Below, piece by piece: positions 13,785 through 21,463 of a stretch of 22,072 nt of DNA. The position numbers and the translations under genes were made by a program. Below the pieces are notes generated by a model. That model ran no database searches, was not told where the DNA came from, and worked only from the letters and a program-made list of their open reading frames with translations. Each line of letters starts with the position of its first letter. Within the stretch, counting starts at the first letter, position 1. This stretch comes from JBFWIW01 sp050253535 (lineage in GTDB: Bacteria; Bacillota; Clostridia; Oscillospirales; Oscillospiraceae). The stretch lies in assembly GCA_050253535.1 (NCBI GenBank), contig JBFWIW010000052.1, positions 1-22,072 of the forward strand, in the 5' to 3' direction.

Positions 13785-14276
13785 TTAATAGAAAATCTGC
13801 CGATAGGCAACAGTTCCGGATTTCATGGTCATGAGTGGAACAAACGTCTTATTTCCTTTGCAGGAACCGCCCCACCAGTCGTCGTATACCCGGTCGTCGT
13901 CACGGACGTCCATCACGCAGATATCCGCCGGCGTTCCCGTTTCAAGTGTTCCGGCTTTGTCCAATATACCCAATGCTTTGGCCGGCGTATATGTAACAGC
14001 TTTCAGAATCTCAAGCGTGTCCATACCGGCGGCGGAATTGACGCCCATTGCATGGAGAAGGAAAAACCCGGGGCGGATGAAGGTGCTTATGCGGACGACA
14101 TCGGAACTGATGATGTCGGGATAAAAACCGTCGTCAAAGGATTTTTTAAGGTTCTCGAAGGACCAGTGGACGCGGCCGTGGCAGTCGTCCATCCAAATGC
14201 CCTTGCTGCGGGCCGCTCTTACAAAGTCTTTGATCCTGCCGTTTTCATCAAAGACGGTCTCGCCGTGCGTCTGCAT
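13785..14276 (-). pseudogene. C-terminal remnant of an amidohydrolase/deacetylase-family metallohydrolase
   Basis: The 163 codons match only the C-terminal part of amidohydrolase-superfamily proteins of the dihydroorotase-like deacetylase group, which normally run to about 370-400 residues. Visible are QTHGE (a barrel His), DDCHGRVHWSF (His33), PDIISSDVV with the final metal Asp at 59, and YTPAKALGILDKAGTLETGTPADICVMDV. The N-terminal HxH and carbamylated-Lys regions are missing. Upstream in frame there is a stop only five codons before the first ATG (14292-14294). The next gene, yhcH, ends at 14295. No ribosome binding site precedes the ATG. I conclude the 5' two-thirds was deleted, with the breakpoint between about 14277 and 14294. 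Confidence 0.72.
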
Positions 14277-14294
14277 GAAATGTGAAAATTGTTA

Positions 14295-14735
14295 TTATCT
14301 TAATTTGAGTTTGATTATAATTTTTTTATATTTAAGCGGAAGGCCAATATGCCTGCCTCCTTTATGAGCGTCGGAAGGAAACAGAATGCAGCACATTCCA
14401 GGCTGCATTTCCAAAATGCTCCCCTCTCCCTTTAGAGCGAGTTTGTCTTTCTCTGGGTCGTATTCGTCTGCCAGCGTCATTTTCTCTACTCTGTTCCATA
14501 AAATATACTCGTTGCCCTCCAGTAGGACCTGCAAATCCAGATACTCTCTGTGAATTTCAAACATACCGCTATCAGCGGGAATCGTTGTTCCTGCCTGCAC
14601 AATAGCGAAGCCGTTTTCAAAGACATATTTACCGGGTTTAGCATTAATATTTTCGTTAATAAATTTCAATGCATCTGAAAGATTGGGAATGCTACCGTTA
14701 TATTTATCCAATCCCTCAATACGGTCAACAATCAT
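14295..14735 (-). CDS. YhcH/YjgK/YiaL (EbgC-like) family protein
   Basis: This encodes 146 residues, full length for the family, a cupin-like beta barrel often found in sialic acid and sugar-acid loci. Conserved metal-ligand candidates are Glu60 and His62 in FEIHREYLDLQVLLEG and His124 in FPSDAHKGG. Family members have been linked to sugar anomer or sialic acid processing, but the activity is not settled. I take the ATG at 14735, which has AAGGAGATATC about 10 nt upstream; an in-frame ATG at 14765 lacks one. TATAAT at 14807-14802 on the minus strand may be its -10, though no good -35 was found. Its 3' end abuts the truncated amidohydrolase with only 18 nt between. The two sequences sit at a deletion junction. 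Confidence 0.87.
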   Translation of the reverse strand: MIVDRIEGLDKYNGSIPNLSDALKFINENINAKPGKYVFENGFAIVQAGTTIPADSGMFEIHREYLDLQVLLEGNEYILWNRVEKMTLADEYDPEKDKLALKGEGSILEMQPGMCCILFPSDAHKGGRHIGLPLKYKKIIIKLKLR

Positions 14736-15251
14736 TATTGATATCTCCTTCTCTAACGATCTCATTTTTGTAATTTCATGACAACTGTATAAATCAACAT
14801 AATTATACCGTGTTTTTTTCTCTTGCTGCCTTAATTAGAAGACAAATTGAGCGATGGGTATTACTTGCAAAAAAATATTTGCAAGTTCATATTATTTCAG
14901 CAATTTCAGTAGGTAACATGAATCAGTACAGTTATCTGTCATTATATTTTATCCAAGCAAGTGCGTTTGTTGGGACCACAATTACCACATGGAATATTCC
15001 AGTTCATCTTTTCGGATTACTGTTCGTACAATTCGGGATGTCATCAAGTAAAAGCACTTACTTATGAATTTAACAGTCATCCGATGTTATAGAATAATCA
15101 GAGTTTAAATCCAAGTATTTTGAAATACAATAGCTATACTCCAAGGTTGTGAAAAAAAGAGCTCATTTGCCTTTTTTCAATACCGGATTCCGTCAGCCTT
15201 GCCACACTTTTATGTGCGGCAAGGCCATTCCCAATATTACAATGTTATATC
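14736..15251. other. AT-rich intergenic stretch without a supportable gene
   Basis: These 516 bases lie between the TRAP permease stop and the yhcH start and are clearly richer in A+T than the flanking genes. A rightward open frame at 14810-15067 (85 codons) has no ribosome binding site, and I recognise no family in it. The stretch holds a 9-bp inverted repeat (ACTTGCAAA at 14863-14871 with TTTGCAAGT at 14878-14886) and a hairpin at 15196-15225. I suspect decayed sequence left by a rearrangement but cannot identify its source. Confidence 0.6.
15196..15225 (-). terminator. Possible terminator hairpin after the TRAP permease gene
   Basis: GCCTTGCC (15196-15203) pairs with GGCAAGGC (15218-15225). 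The stem is extended by CAC/GTG after an A/C mismatch, around a 6-nt loop. It lies 26 nt beyond the permease stop on the minus strand. There is no T tract directly after it in the leftward direction, so termination efficiency is uncertain. Confidence 0.45.
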
Positions 15252-17246
15252 TCAAGAAATGATTTTTTTCTTCTCGTTTTTTTGCCTGCTTTTCATAATA
15301 TTAAATACTAACATGCCGATGCCAATTAAAAAGCCTATCAAATCTGAAACATGTTCCGGAATAATCATCATCAGCGCAGCCGCGATGAGTACTGATCTTT
15401 CGATCGGATTGAGTATCTTGAACTGGTAGCCGGTAACTGCACAGGCAAGGAAGTAGATACCAATTGCAAGAACCGCAGATGAGTAAATTATCTGAGGGAC
15501 AGAACCAATCAAAAGTATTGAAGGATCGTATATGAATATAAATGGAACTAAAAAACCTGCCAATGCGAATGTGAAAGCTTTCCACCCCGTCTTCCACGAG
15601 CTTCCTCCTGATATTCCTGCCGCTGTGAAAGAGGCAAGGCAGACGGGAGGTGTGATCTGCGCGACAACACCGAAGTAGAAGATGAACATATTGGCAACGA
15701 GGGCTTCAACACCCAGCCCCTGTATCGAAGAGCAAAAAAGAACGTTTGCAATCAAATAGGCAGCAACTGTTGGCAAAGCCATACCAAGAAGTATACATCC
15801 AATCAACGTTATAATGAGAGCCAGAAGGAGACTTTCGTTGCCTGATGTAGCTATCAACTTTGCGATCTTCACGGCAGCTCCGGAACGAATTACTATGCCG
15901 ATCATAATGCCGCATGCAGCCGTTGGTATGACTATATTCGTTGCCTGTCTTATTCCGTCCATAAGCATATTGAGGTACTGTTTTATCGTCATGCGCGTTT
16001 CCTTGCTAAAAGCACCGATTATTATGGACAGTGCCGTTCCAATCAGAGCGCAGCGCGGAAGCGAGTATCCCATAAATATCAATACAACAACAATAATCAT
16101 TGGAAGCAGCCTATAAAGCCTGGGAAGCATAGCCGGGGTCTTGATGGCTGCTTCAGGGGCCTTCGTAAGACTTTTCTTCTTGGCGATCATATGTACAACC
16201 AGGAATATCGCTAAATAATATCCGAGTGCGGGTATAAGTGCTGAAAGTGCAATTTTCGCATAGCTTATACCGATCATTTCAGCCATTATAAAGGCGCCTG
16301 CGCCCATTATAGGCGGCATTATCTGACCGCCAGTAGATGCAACAGCTTCAATGGCACCGGCCTCTTCCGGCGTATATCCAGTCCTTTTCATTAAGGGAAT
16401 AGTTAGCACGCCGGTTGTTGTAACGTTAGCTACAGCCGAACCTGATATCATACCCATGAGCCCGGATGAAAGCACTGCAGCCTTTGCGGGGCCGCCCACA
16501 GTTTTGTTGCTCAATTTCATTCCAAGGTCTATAAGAACTTGACCTCCGCCACAGGTTGAAAAAAAGGCGCCGAAAATCATAAAATAGAATATCGTGCTCG
16601 CGGAGATGCTGAGTGGTGAGCCGAATATTCCGTTTAAACTCATTGTCAGAAGCTCGCCGAACTGCTTCCATGTCATTCCGCTGAACTGAAATGTTCCGGA
16701 AAGATGCTGCCCTAAAAAAGCATAAGTTATAAAAAATAGAATTACGAAAAACAAAGTAAGTCCGAGAGACCGTCTCACAGCTTCCATCAGGATCACAAGT
16801 AAAACATATGCAGCTATTAAATCCATAGTTGTCATCGGATCAACACTGAGAACTCTGAAGTTAAGATACTCTACGTTTGTTACAAAATAATAGAGAACGA
16901 AGCAGCTCCCCGCTATAAGCAGCACGTCGACTGCCCACAGGAATTTCTTTTTATATTTATTGGCTAACGGCTTATATAAAAATACTATTATCAACGAAAT
17001 ACACAGGTGCAGGGGCAACTGTATCCACTTATCCAGAGGATAGATAACCTTGACATACACCTGAAACGACAGATACAGCACAGATAAAATCGCCAGTATT
17101 ATATAAGTCGGTTTGGAGAGCTTAGACATCTTTTCAGAGATTGCAGTTTTTTCATCAATAGGAACCGGATCCGGTTCGGTGACATTATTGTCGGTCTGTT
17201 TCGCGGTCTTTTTCTTTCCGGAGTCATCAAATCCTGTTCTAATCAT
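15252..17246 (-). CDS. TRAP transporter fused permease (4TM + 12TM, TAXI type)
   Basis: This 664-residue integral membrane protein is the fused small and large permease of a TAXI-type TRAP transporter, which takes up organic acids using an ion gradient. After a polar N-terminal 45 residues come about four membrane segments (DctQ-like part), then the DctM-like part. Its hallmark stretches include MISGSAVANVTTTGVLTIPLMKR, ASTGGQIMPPIMGAGAFIMAE and FYFGVVAQITPPVCLASFTAA. I chose the ATG at 17246, with AAGGGAG 6 nt upstream; the frame extends to a TTG at 17285 inside an intergenic hairpin, which is unlikely. It follows the binding-protein gene after 85 nt. Substrate range is unknown, but neighbours suggest a hydroxy or sugar acid. 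Confidence 0.93.
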   Translation of the reverse strand: MIRTGFDDSGKKKTAKQTDNNVTEPDPVPIDEKTAISEKMSKLSKPTYIILAILSVLYLSFQVYVKVIYPLDKWIQLPLHLCISLIIVFLYKPLANKYKKKFLWAVDVLLIAGSCFVLYYFVTNVEYLNFRVLSVDPMTTMDLIAAYVLLVILMEAVRRSLGLTLFFVILFFITYAFLGQHLSGTFQFSGMTWKQFGELLTMSLNGIFGSPLSISASTIFYFMIFGAFFSTCGGGQVLIDLGMKLSNKTVGGPAKAAVLSSGLMGMISGSAVANVTTTGVLTIPLMKRTGYTPEEAGAIEAVASTGGQIMPPIMGAGAFIMAEMIGISYAKIALSALIPALGYYLAIFLVVHMIAKKKSLTKAPEAAIKTPAMLPRLYRLLPMIIVVVLIFMGYSLPRCALIGTALSIIIGAFSKETRMTIKQYLNMLMDGIRQATNIVIPTAACGIMIGIVIRSGAAVKIAKLIATSGNESLLLALIITLIGCILLGMALPTVAAYLIANVLFCSSIQGLGVEALVANMFIFYFGVVAQITPPVCLASFTAAGISGGSSWKTGWKAFTFALAGFLVPFIFIYDPSILLIGSVPQIIYSSAVLAIGIYFLACAVTGYQFKILNPIERSVLIAAALMMIIPEHVSDLIGFLIGIGMLVFNIMKSRQKNEKKKIIS

Positions 17247-17266
17247 AAAAGGCTCCCTTTCTTCGT

Positions 17267-17302
17267 ACGGAGAAGGAGACTTCAAAAAGTCTCCTTCTCC
17301 CA
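17267..17302 (-). ncRNA. Intercistronic hairpin between the TAXI binding protein and permease genes
   Basis: GGAGAAGGAGACTT (17269-17282) pairs with AAGTCTCCTTCTCC (17287-17300) in a perfect 14-bp stem with a 4-nt loop. On the leftward transcript it has no T tract after it. It therefore looks like an mRNA-stabilising or partial-attenuation element rather than a full terminator. That would give more binding protein than permease. Confidence 0.6.
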
Positions 17303-17331
17303 GTAGCGATCAGCATACATGCAAAAGTCTG

Positions 17332-18429
17332 TTATTTAATATAGCCCATTTCCTTGTAATATTTTTCTGCGCCAGGATGAAGCGGATTTCCTCCAATCTT
17401 TTCAGACTCCCAGCAGGTTTCAGGATCAAAAGGTGCAAGTGAAGCATACGTAGCGACAAGAGCGTCTCTGTTTTCACAAATTGTTTTTGTCAGAACGTAC
17501 ACGACATCTTCGCTTAAATTCTCAGAAACGAAGAGGCAGTCCGGTGAACCCGGCATGACTATTTCCTTGTCCTGATTTTTAAAGGAATTCGCTGGAAGCG
17601 CGACTCTCTGGAATCCGAGATCATTGACAAAATGATCAATTGTGGCATCTTCCCATTGCAGGAAAGTAACATCTGTAGTCATAGCTATTTCTGTCATTGT
17701 TGATGAGTTGGCCGAAGTCTGATCAAGATAATAGTCAAGCTGTCCATCTGAGATCATTGCCGACATGTCTGAGCCGCCGCCGGTAACCCAGCTCCCGCCC
17801 CAGGATTCAAGATCTTCCTTAGTAACACCCATGTAATCCAGAAAGAGCTGTACACACTGGTTATCCATGGAACCGGGATTTGAGCATCCAATACGCACGG
17901 GGAGCTTCTGGCGGAGAGCCTCTTCAATTGTTGTTACTCCGTATTTCTCAATAAAAGCATTTGTAAAAAGGTTAACACATGTAACGGCAGTCAGACCGCC
18001 TGCAACGGCCTCATAGCCGCTGGTTGGTTCTTTTCCCAGGGTTCCGGTTTCTCTCGCCCATTTAGCGGGAGCGCCGTTAACAAATGCTATGTCGCAGGTG
18101 CCGGCACTAAACAGATAAGGCGAACCCATACCTCCCGGAGAGATTGGCTGTACATCGACGGTTCCAATTCCGGCAGCCTCAAAGTATTTACTCATTTCTA
18201 CAGCGATGTTGTAAGAAGAAGTACCAACCTGATCCGTTGCAAATACAAGATATTCGTTTGAGAGGTCAACGGAACTGCCTGTATCTGCTGTTACTGTACT
18301 GGTTGCAGATGTTACTGTGGTTGAAGTTGCGCTCGCGGTACCGTCCGCGGGTTGCTGGTTGCTGGAACATCCGGTGAACAATGCCAAAATCATAGTTAGT
18401 GCTAGGGTCAGAGCAATGGTCTTTTTCAT
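17332..18429 (-). CDS. TAXI family TRAP transporter solute-binding lipoprotein
   Basis: This encodes 365 residues. The signal peptide of about 20 residues ends in ALFTGC, with Cys21 as the lipid-anchored residue. A Ser/Thr/Ala-rich linker (about 25-55) leads to the mature domain. TAXI-type features are FATDQVGTSSYNIAVEMSKYFE, the GGMGSPYLFSAGTCDIAFVNG segment and GCSNPGSMDNQCVQLF. The protein captures the substrate outside the membrane and hands it to the fused permease encoded next. ATG 18429 has GAAGGGAG upstream. It is preceded by the 2-hydroxyacid dehydrogenase gene with a 63-nt gap. TAXI proteins bind varied carboxylates, so the ligand is not predictable. Confidence 0.93.
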   Translation of the reverse strand: MKKTIALTLALTMILALFTGCSSNQQPADGTASATSTTVTSATSTVTADTGSSVDLSNEYLVFATDQVGTSSYNIAVEMSKYFEAAGIGTVDVQPISPGGMGSPYLFSAGTCDIAFVNGAPAKWARETGTLGKEPTSGYEAVAGGLTAVTCVNLFTNAFIEKYGVTTIEEALRQKLPVRIGCSNPGSMDNQCVQLFLDYMGVTKEDLESWGGSWVTGGGSDMSAMISDGQLDYYLDQTSANSSTMTEIAMTTDVTFLQWEDATIDHFVNDLGFQRVALPANSFKNQDKEIVMPGSPDCLFVSENLSEDVVYVLTKTICENRDALVATYASLAPFDPETCWESEKIGGNPLHPGAEKYYKEMGYIK

Positions 18430-18492
18430 GTTTTTCTCCCTTCAAATTATATATATTTTGTCTGCAAAGCAGGATGCCTGAAAAATTTTCAT

Positions 18493-19467
18493 TTACTTTC
18501 CTGCCCACCTCGGGTGGTTATAAACGGCTCTGTCCGCCACATACGGCCACTTCTCGCCTCTGCAGACGGCGAGACAGCCTTCAACGCACATGGTCGCCAT
18601 CTTGACGACAGCTTCCCTTGTCTGGGCGGCCGAGTGCGGGCTTATGATGAGATTCGGCGTGTTCAGAAGCGGGTCGTCCGGTTTCGGCGGCTCGCTGCAG
18701 AAAACGTCCGTTCCCGCGCCTGCGATAACGCCTTCGGAAAGCGCCGCGCACAAATCCCTTTCATTTACGATTCCGCCGCGGCTGCAGTTTATGATCAGCG
18801 CCGTCGGCTTCATCGTCTTCAGCTCCGCCGCGCTGATCATGTCCTTCGTCTCATCGGAAAGCGGGACATGCAGCGTTACGATATCGCAGTCCTTCAGAAG
18901 CGCTTTGTAATCGCCGTAGTACGCGGCTCCCAGACCTTCGATCTGGCTGCGGCTCAGAAACGGGTCGTAACCCGCCGCTTTCATTCCGCAGCCGGTGCAT
19001 ATTTTCAGCACTTCCCTGCCGATGGCCCCGAGACCGATGATGCCGACGGTCTTACCCTCCAGCTCAAAGGCTTTCTTTGCGTTTCTGATTTCCCAGTTGC
19101 CTTCTTTAGTCTCGGCCTGCCCTTCGTAAAGGTTTTTGGAAAGCGCGAACATCAGGGCGACGGCATGCTCCGCCACGCTTCGGTTGTTGGCGCCGGGCGT
19201 TATCACAACGGGGATTCCCAACTCTGTCGCCTTCTTTACATCGACGCTGTCGTAACCGACTCCCGTGCGGCCAATGACCTTCAGATTCGGACTGTTTTCG
19301 ATTGCGTGGCCGTCGCACTTCGCGATTCGCACAATGAGCGCGTCGGCATCCTTCATCTCATCCAGATAGTTGTTCGGGTCCTGATTATCGGCAACGTATA
19401 TGTCCGCTGCGCCGTCCAACAGCTTCATGCCCTCCGGACAGACTGCCTGCGTCATTACAAATTTCAT
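18493..19467 (-). CDS. D-isomer-specific 2-hydroxyacid dehydrogenase family protein
   Basis: This 324-residue NAD(P)-dependent dehydrogenase interconverts a 2-hydroxyacid and a 2-keto acid. The nucleotide-binding fold shows TVGIIGLGAIGREV (140-153). The catalytic triad of the family is visible as Arg230 (NCSRGGIVNE), Glu259 (CSEPP) and His278 (ISPHSAAQT). It has no C-terminal ACT domain, so a serine-pathway role is less likely than catabolic use. The Asp or Arg deciding NAD versus NADP follows the loop near GYDPF (Asp168), which favours NAD. Its ATG overlaps the stop of the pdxA-like gene by 4 nt, so the two are translationally coupled. The two enzymes probably act on consecutive intermediates. 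Confidence 0.93.
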   Translation of the reverse strand: MKFVMTQAVCPEGMKLLDGAADIYVADNQDPNNYLDEMKDADALIVRIAKCDGHAIENSPNLKVIGRTGVGYDSVDVKKATELGIPVVITPGANNRSVAEHAVALMFALSKNLYEGQAETKEGNWEIRNAKKAFELEGKTVGIIGLGAIGREVLKICTGCGMKAAGYDPFLSRSQIEGLGAAYYGDYKALLKDCDIVTLHVPLSDETKDMISAAELKTMKPTALIINCSRGGIVNERDLCAALSEGVIAGAGTDVFCSEPPKPDDPLLNTPNLIISPHSAAQTREAVVKMATMCVEGCLAVCRGEKWPYVADRAVYNHPRWAGK

Positions 19468-20513
19468 TTGCTTTTTCCCTCTTCGCGGTGTTCTGCCATT
19501 TTAAGCGCGTAGTCAATCGAATTTACAAGGCTGAGTTCGGTGGCGACGCCCATACCCGCGTGGCCGAAGGCTGTGCCGTGGTCGACGCTTGCGCGGATTA
19601 TCGGAAGCCCGAGCGTCACGTTTACCCCGGCAACGGCGTCCCACTTCTTTTCGGCCTTGTTGTATACGAACCCGACCACCTTGAGCGGAATATGGCCCTG
19701 ATCATGGTACATGCACACCACTATGTCATACCAGCCGCCCAGGGCTTTTGAAAAAGCCGTATCTGGAGGAACCGGCCCCAGCGCGTTTATACCTTCCGCT
19801 TTTGCCTCCTCGATAGCCGGCATGATCTCCTCTATTTCCTCACGTCCGAACATACCGTCCTCACCGGCGTGGGGATTGAGTCCGGCAACGCCCACCTTCG
19901 GATGCTCGATGCCCAAATCCCGGCACGCCTTGTCGGCAATGCGGATAACGTCCAGCACCCGCTGCTTCTTTACGCGGTCGCAGGCTTCACGCAGCGAGAC
20001 GTGAGTTGAGACGTGCACGACTCTCAGATCGTCATGGGCAAGCATCATCGTATATTTGTCCGTACCGGTATAGTGAGCGTAAATCTCGGTGTGACCGTTA
20101 AAGTGGTGTCCCGCGAGGTTCATGGCCTCTTTGTTGAGCGCGTTCGTGACGGTCGCGTCGACCTCTCCCGCCATGGCCAGCTCAATAACCTTTCTGACGC
20201 ACTGGAAAGCGGCGTTTCCGCACATGGCGCTGACTTTGCCGTACTCAAATTTATCCCAGTCAACAAGCTCCAAGTGCAGTACATCAATGGTGCCGTATTC
20301 GTATCTGCCCTCGCCCGGTTTCTCAATCTGGTTCAACTTCATCTCAGTGTGACCCGTAACGCGTAGAGCGTCACGCATGCACTTGATATCTCCGACAACC
20401 AGAGGACGGCAACGCTCGTAAATAGTGACATCTGAGAGCGCGCGAACAGTGATTTCCGGACCGCAGCCTGCGGGATCTCCCATGGTAATTCCAAGAATCG
20501 GTCTGTTTTTCAT
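19464..20513 (-). CDS. PdxA2-like 4-phospho-hydroxyacid dehydrogenase (PdxA family)
   Basis: This 349-residue member of the PdxA family carries out NAD-dependent oxidation and decarboxylation of 4-phosphorylated 3-hydroxy acids. It starts PILGITMGDPAGCGPEI. The three metal-binding His are visible at 171 (STHVSLREA), 215 (GLNPHAGEDG) and 270 (MYHDQGHIPLK), followed by GVNVTLGLPIIRASVDHGTAF. The catabolic context, with no vitamin B6 genes beside it, argues for the PdxA2 role (4-phospho-D-threonate or erythronate dehydrogenase giving DHAP) rather than pyridoxine synthesis. The DUF1537 kinase that normally supplies the substrate is not in the window. AAGGA precedes the ATG by 8-9 nt; 16 nt separate it from the DapA-family gene. 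Confidence 0.9.
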   Translation of the reverse strand: MKNRPILGITMGDPAGCGPEITVRALSDVTIYERCRPLVVGDIKCMRDALRVTGHTEMKLNQIEKPGEGRYEYGTIDVLHLELVDWDKFEYGKVSAMCGNAAFQCVRKVIELAMAGEVDATVTNALNKEAMNLAGHHFNGHTEIYAHYTGTDKYTMMLAHDDLRVVHVSTHVSLREACDRVKKQRVLDVIRIADKACRDLGIEHPKVGVAGLNPHAGEDGMFGREEIEEIMPAIEEAKAEGINALGPVPPDTAFSKALGGWYDIVVCMYHDQGHIPLKVVGFVYNKAEKKWDAVAGVNVTLGLPIIRASVDHGTAFGHAGMGVATELSLVNSIDYALKMAEHREEGKSK

Positions 20514-20529
20514 AATTCACATCCTTACA

Positions 20530-21429
20530 TCAGCATATACCCTTGTCGGCATTCTCTTTGAGCACCTTCTTAAGCGCCGCGATTCCCTCTTCCGGCAGCT
20601 GGTTGAATGGCGCCCGGCATTTACCGACATCGTAACCCAATAGATTTACCGCCGTCTTAACCACCGTATTCGGGTTACCGTACTTAAAGCAGGCGCGGAA
20701 TGAACGGATACTGTCCTGATACCTGCGAGCTCCAACGATATCGCCGGCTAAAAAGCAGTTATAAATGGAGGCCATGGTTCTGGGATAAACATTCGCGCAT
20801 CCTGCTATTCCTCCTGTTCCGCCCGCCATCAGAGTCCAGAGAATCAGGCTGTCGTTGCCGGACAACACGGCAAAGCTGCCGTTTTCTCGCGTCTGTTCAA
20901 TGTATTGCAGAATATTGTCAAAATTACCGCTCGAGTCTTTGGCGCCCACGATATTATCAAATTCCCGGGCGAGTCTGCCCACAGTAACTGGCAGAATGGC
21001 GTTGCCCGTCCTTGCCGGAATATTGTATAGCACTATTGGCATATCCACCGCTTTGGCGACTGCGCTGTAATGCTCATACAGCTCATTCTGGCTTGCGGCA
21101 GCAAAACTCGGGGTTATGATGGAGAGAACGTCCGCTCCCACATCTCTTGCCATTCTGCTCTGCTCTATGGTCTCTTTTGTGCCGACGCATCCGGTTCCGG
21201 CATAAACGGGTACCCTGCCGTCCGCCTGTTCCACAACGGCTTCCAGAACAAGCTTCTTTTCTTCTTTGTTTAGTATGTAGCCCTCTCCGTTGGTTCCGAA
21301 ACAAAAGATCGCGTGGACGCCGTTTTCTATCTGGCGGTCCACCTGCCGGCGGAGCACCGGTACATTTATGGATTCATCCTCGTTCATTGGGGTTATAATC
21401 GGCGGAATGATGCCTTTAATTTCCTTCAT
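20530..21429 (-). CDS. Dihydrodipicolinate synthase family protein (second copy)
   Basis: This encodes 299 residues, a second DapA-superfamily barrel. The Schiff-base Lys164 is in GAKDSSGN, and Tyr135 is in VLYNIPARTGNA. Unlike the first copy it keeps the Arg after YNIP (Arg140), which in DHDPS contacts the substrate carboxylate. The tyrosine relay residue of DHDPS (PYY motif) is replaced by Phe109 (TPSFAAASQ), and GTTGE reads GTNGE (45-49). A dedicated lysine-pathway role is therefore doubtful, and a catabolic lyase or dehydratase fits the operon better. I chose the ATG at 21429, with GAAGGAAAG upstream; the frame continues to 21510 without support. Gaps are 34 nt to the alcohol dehydrogenase and 16 nt to pdxA. 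Confidence 0.9.
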   Translation of the reverse strand: MKEIKGIIPPIITPMNEDESINVPVLRRQVDRQIENGVHAIFCFGTNGEGYILNKEEKKLVLEAVVEQADGRVPVYAGTGCVGTKETIEQSRMARDVGADVLSIITPSFAAASQNELYEHYSAVAKAVDMPIVLYNIPARTGNAILPVTVGRLAREFDNIVGAKDSSGNFDNILQYIEQTRENGSFAVLSGNDSLILWTLMAGGTGGIAGCANVYPRTMASIYNCFLAGDIVGARRYQDSIRSFRACFKYGNPNTVVKTAVNLLGYDVGKCRAPFNQLPEEGIAALKKVLKENADKGIC

Positions 21430-21463
21430 AAAAAACTTTCCTTCAAGTAAAGTTTCGAACTCT

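Noticed and set aside
14810..15067. An 85-codon hydrophobic frame in the AT-rich spacer
   Set aside because: It has no ribosome binding site, starts in a T-rich stretch and matches no family I recognise. Chance in AT-rich DNA is more likely.
17247..17285. A longer N-terminus for the TRAP permease starting at TTG 17285
   Set aside because: The TTG lies in the intercistronic hairpin with no free ribosome binding site. ATG 17246 has AAGGGAG at good spacing.
18514..19512. A 332-codon open frame on the plus strand opposite the 2-hydroxyacid dehydrogenase
   Set aside because: The minus-strand gene has all catalytic motifs, and the opposite frame encodes no recognisable protein. It is open because of GC-biased codon positions.
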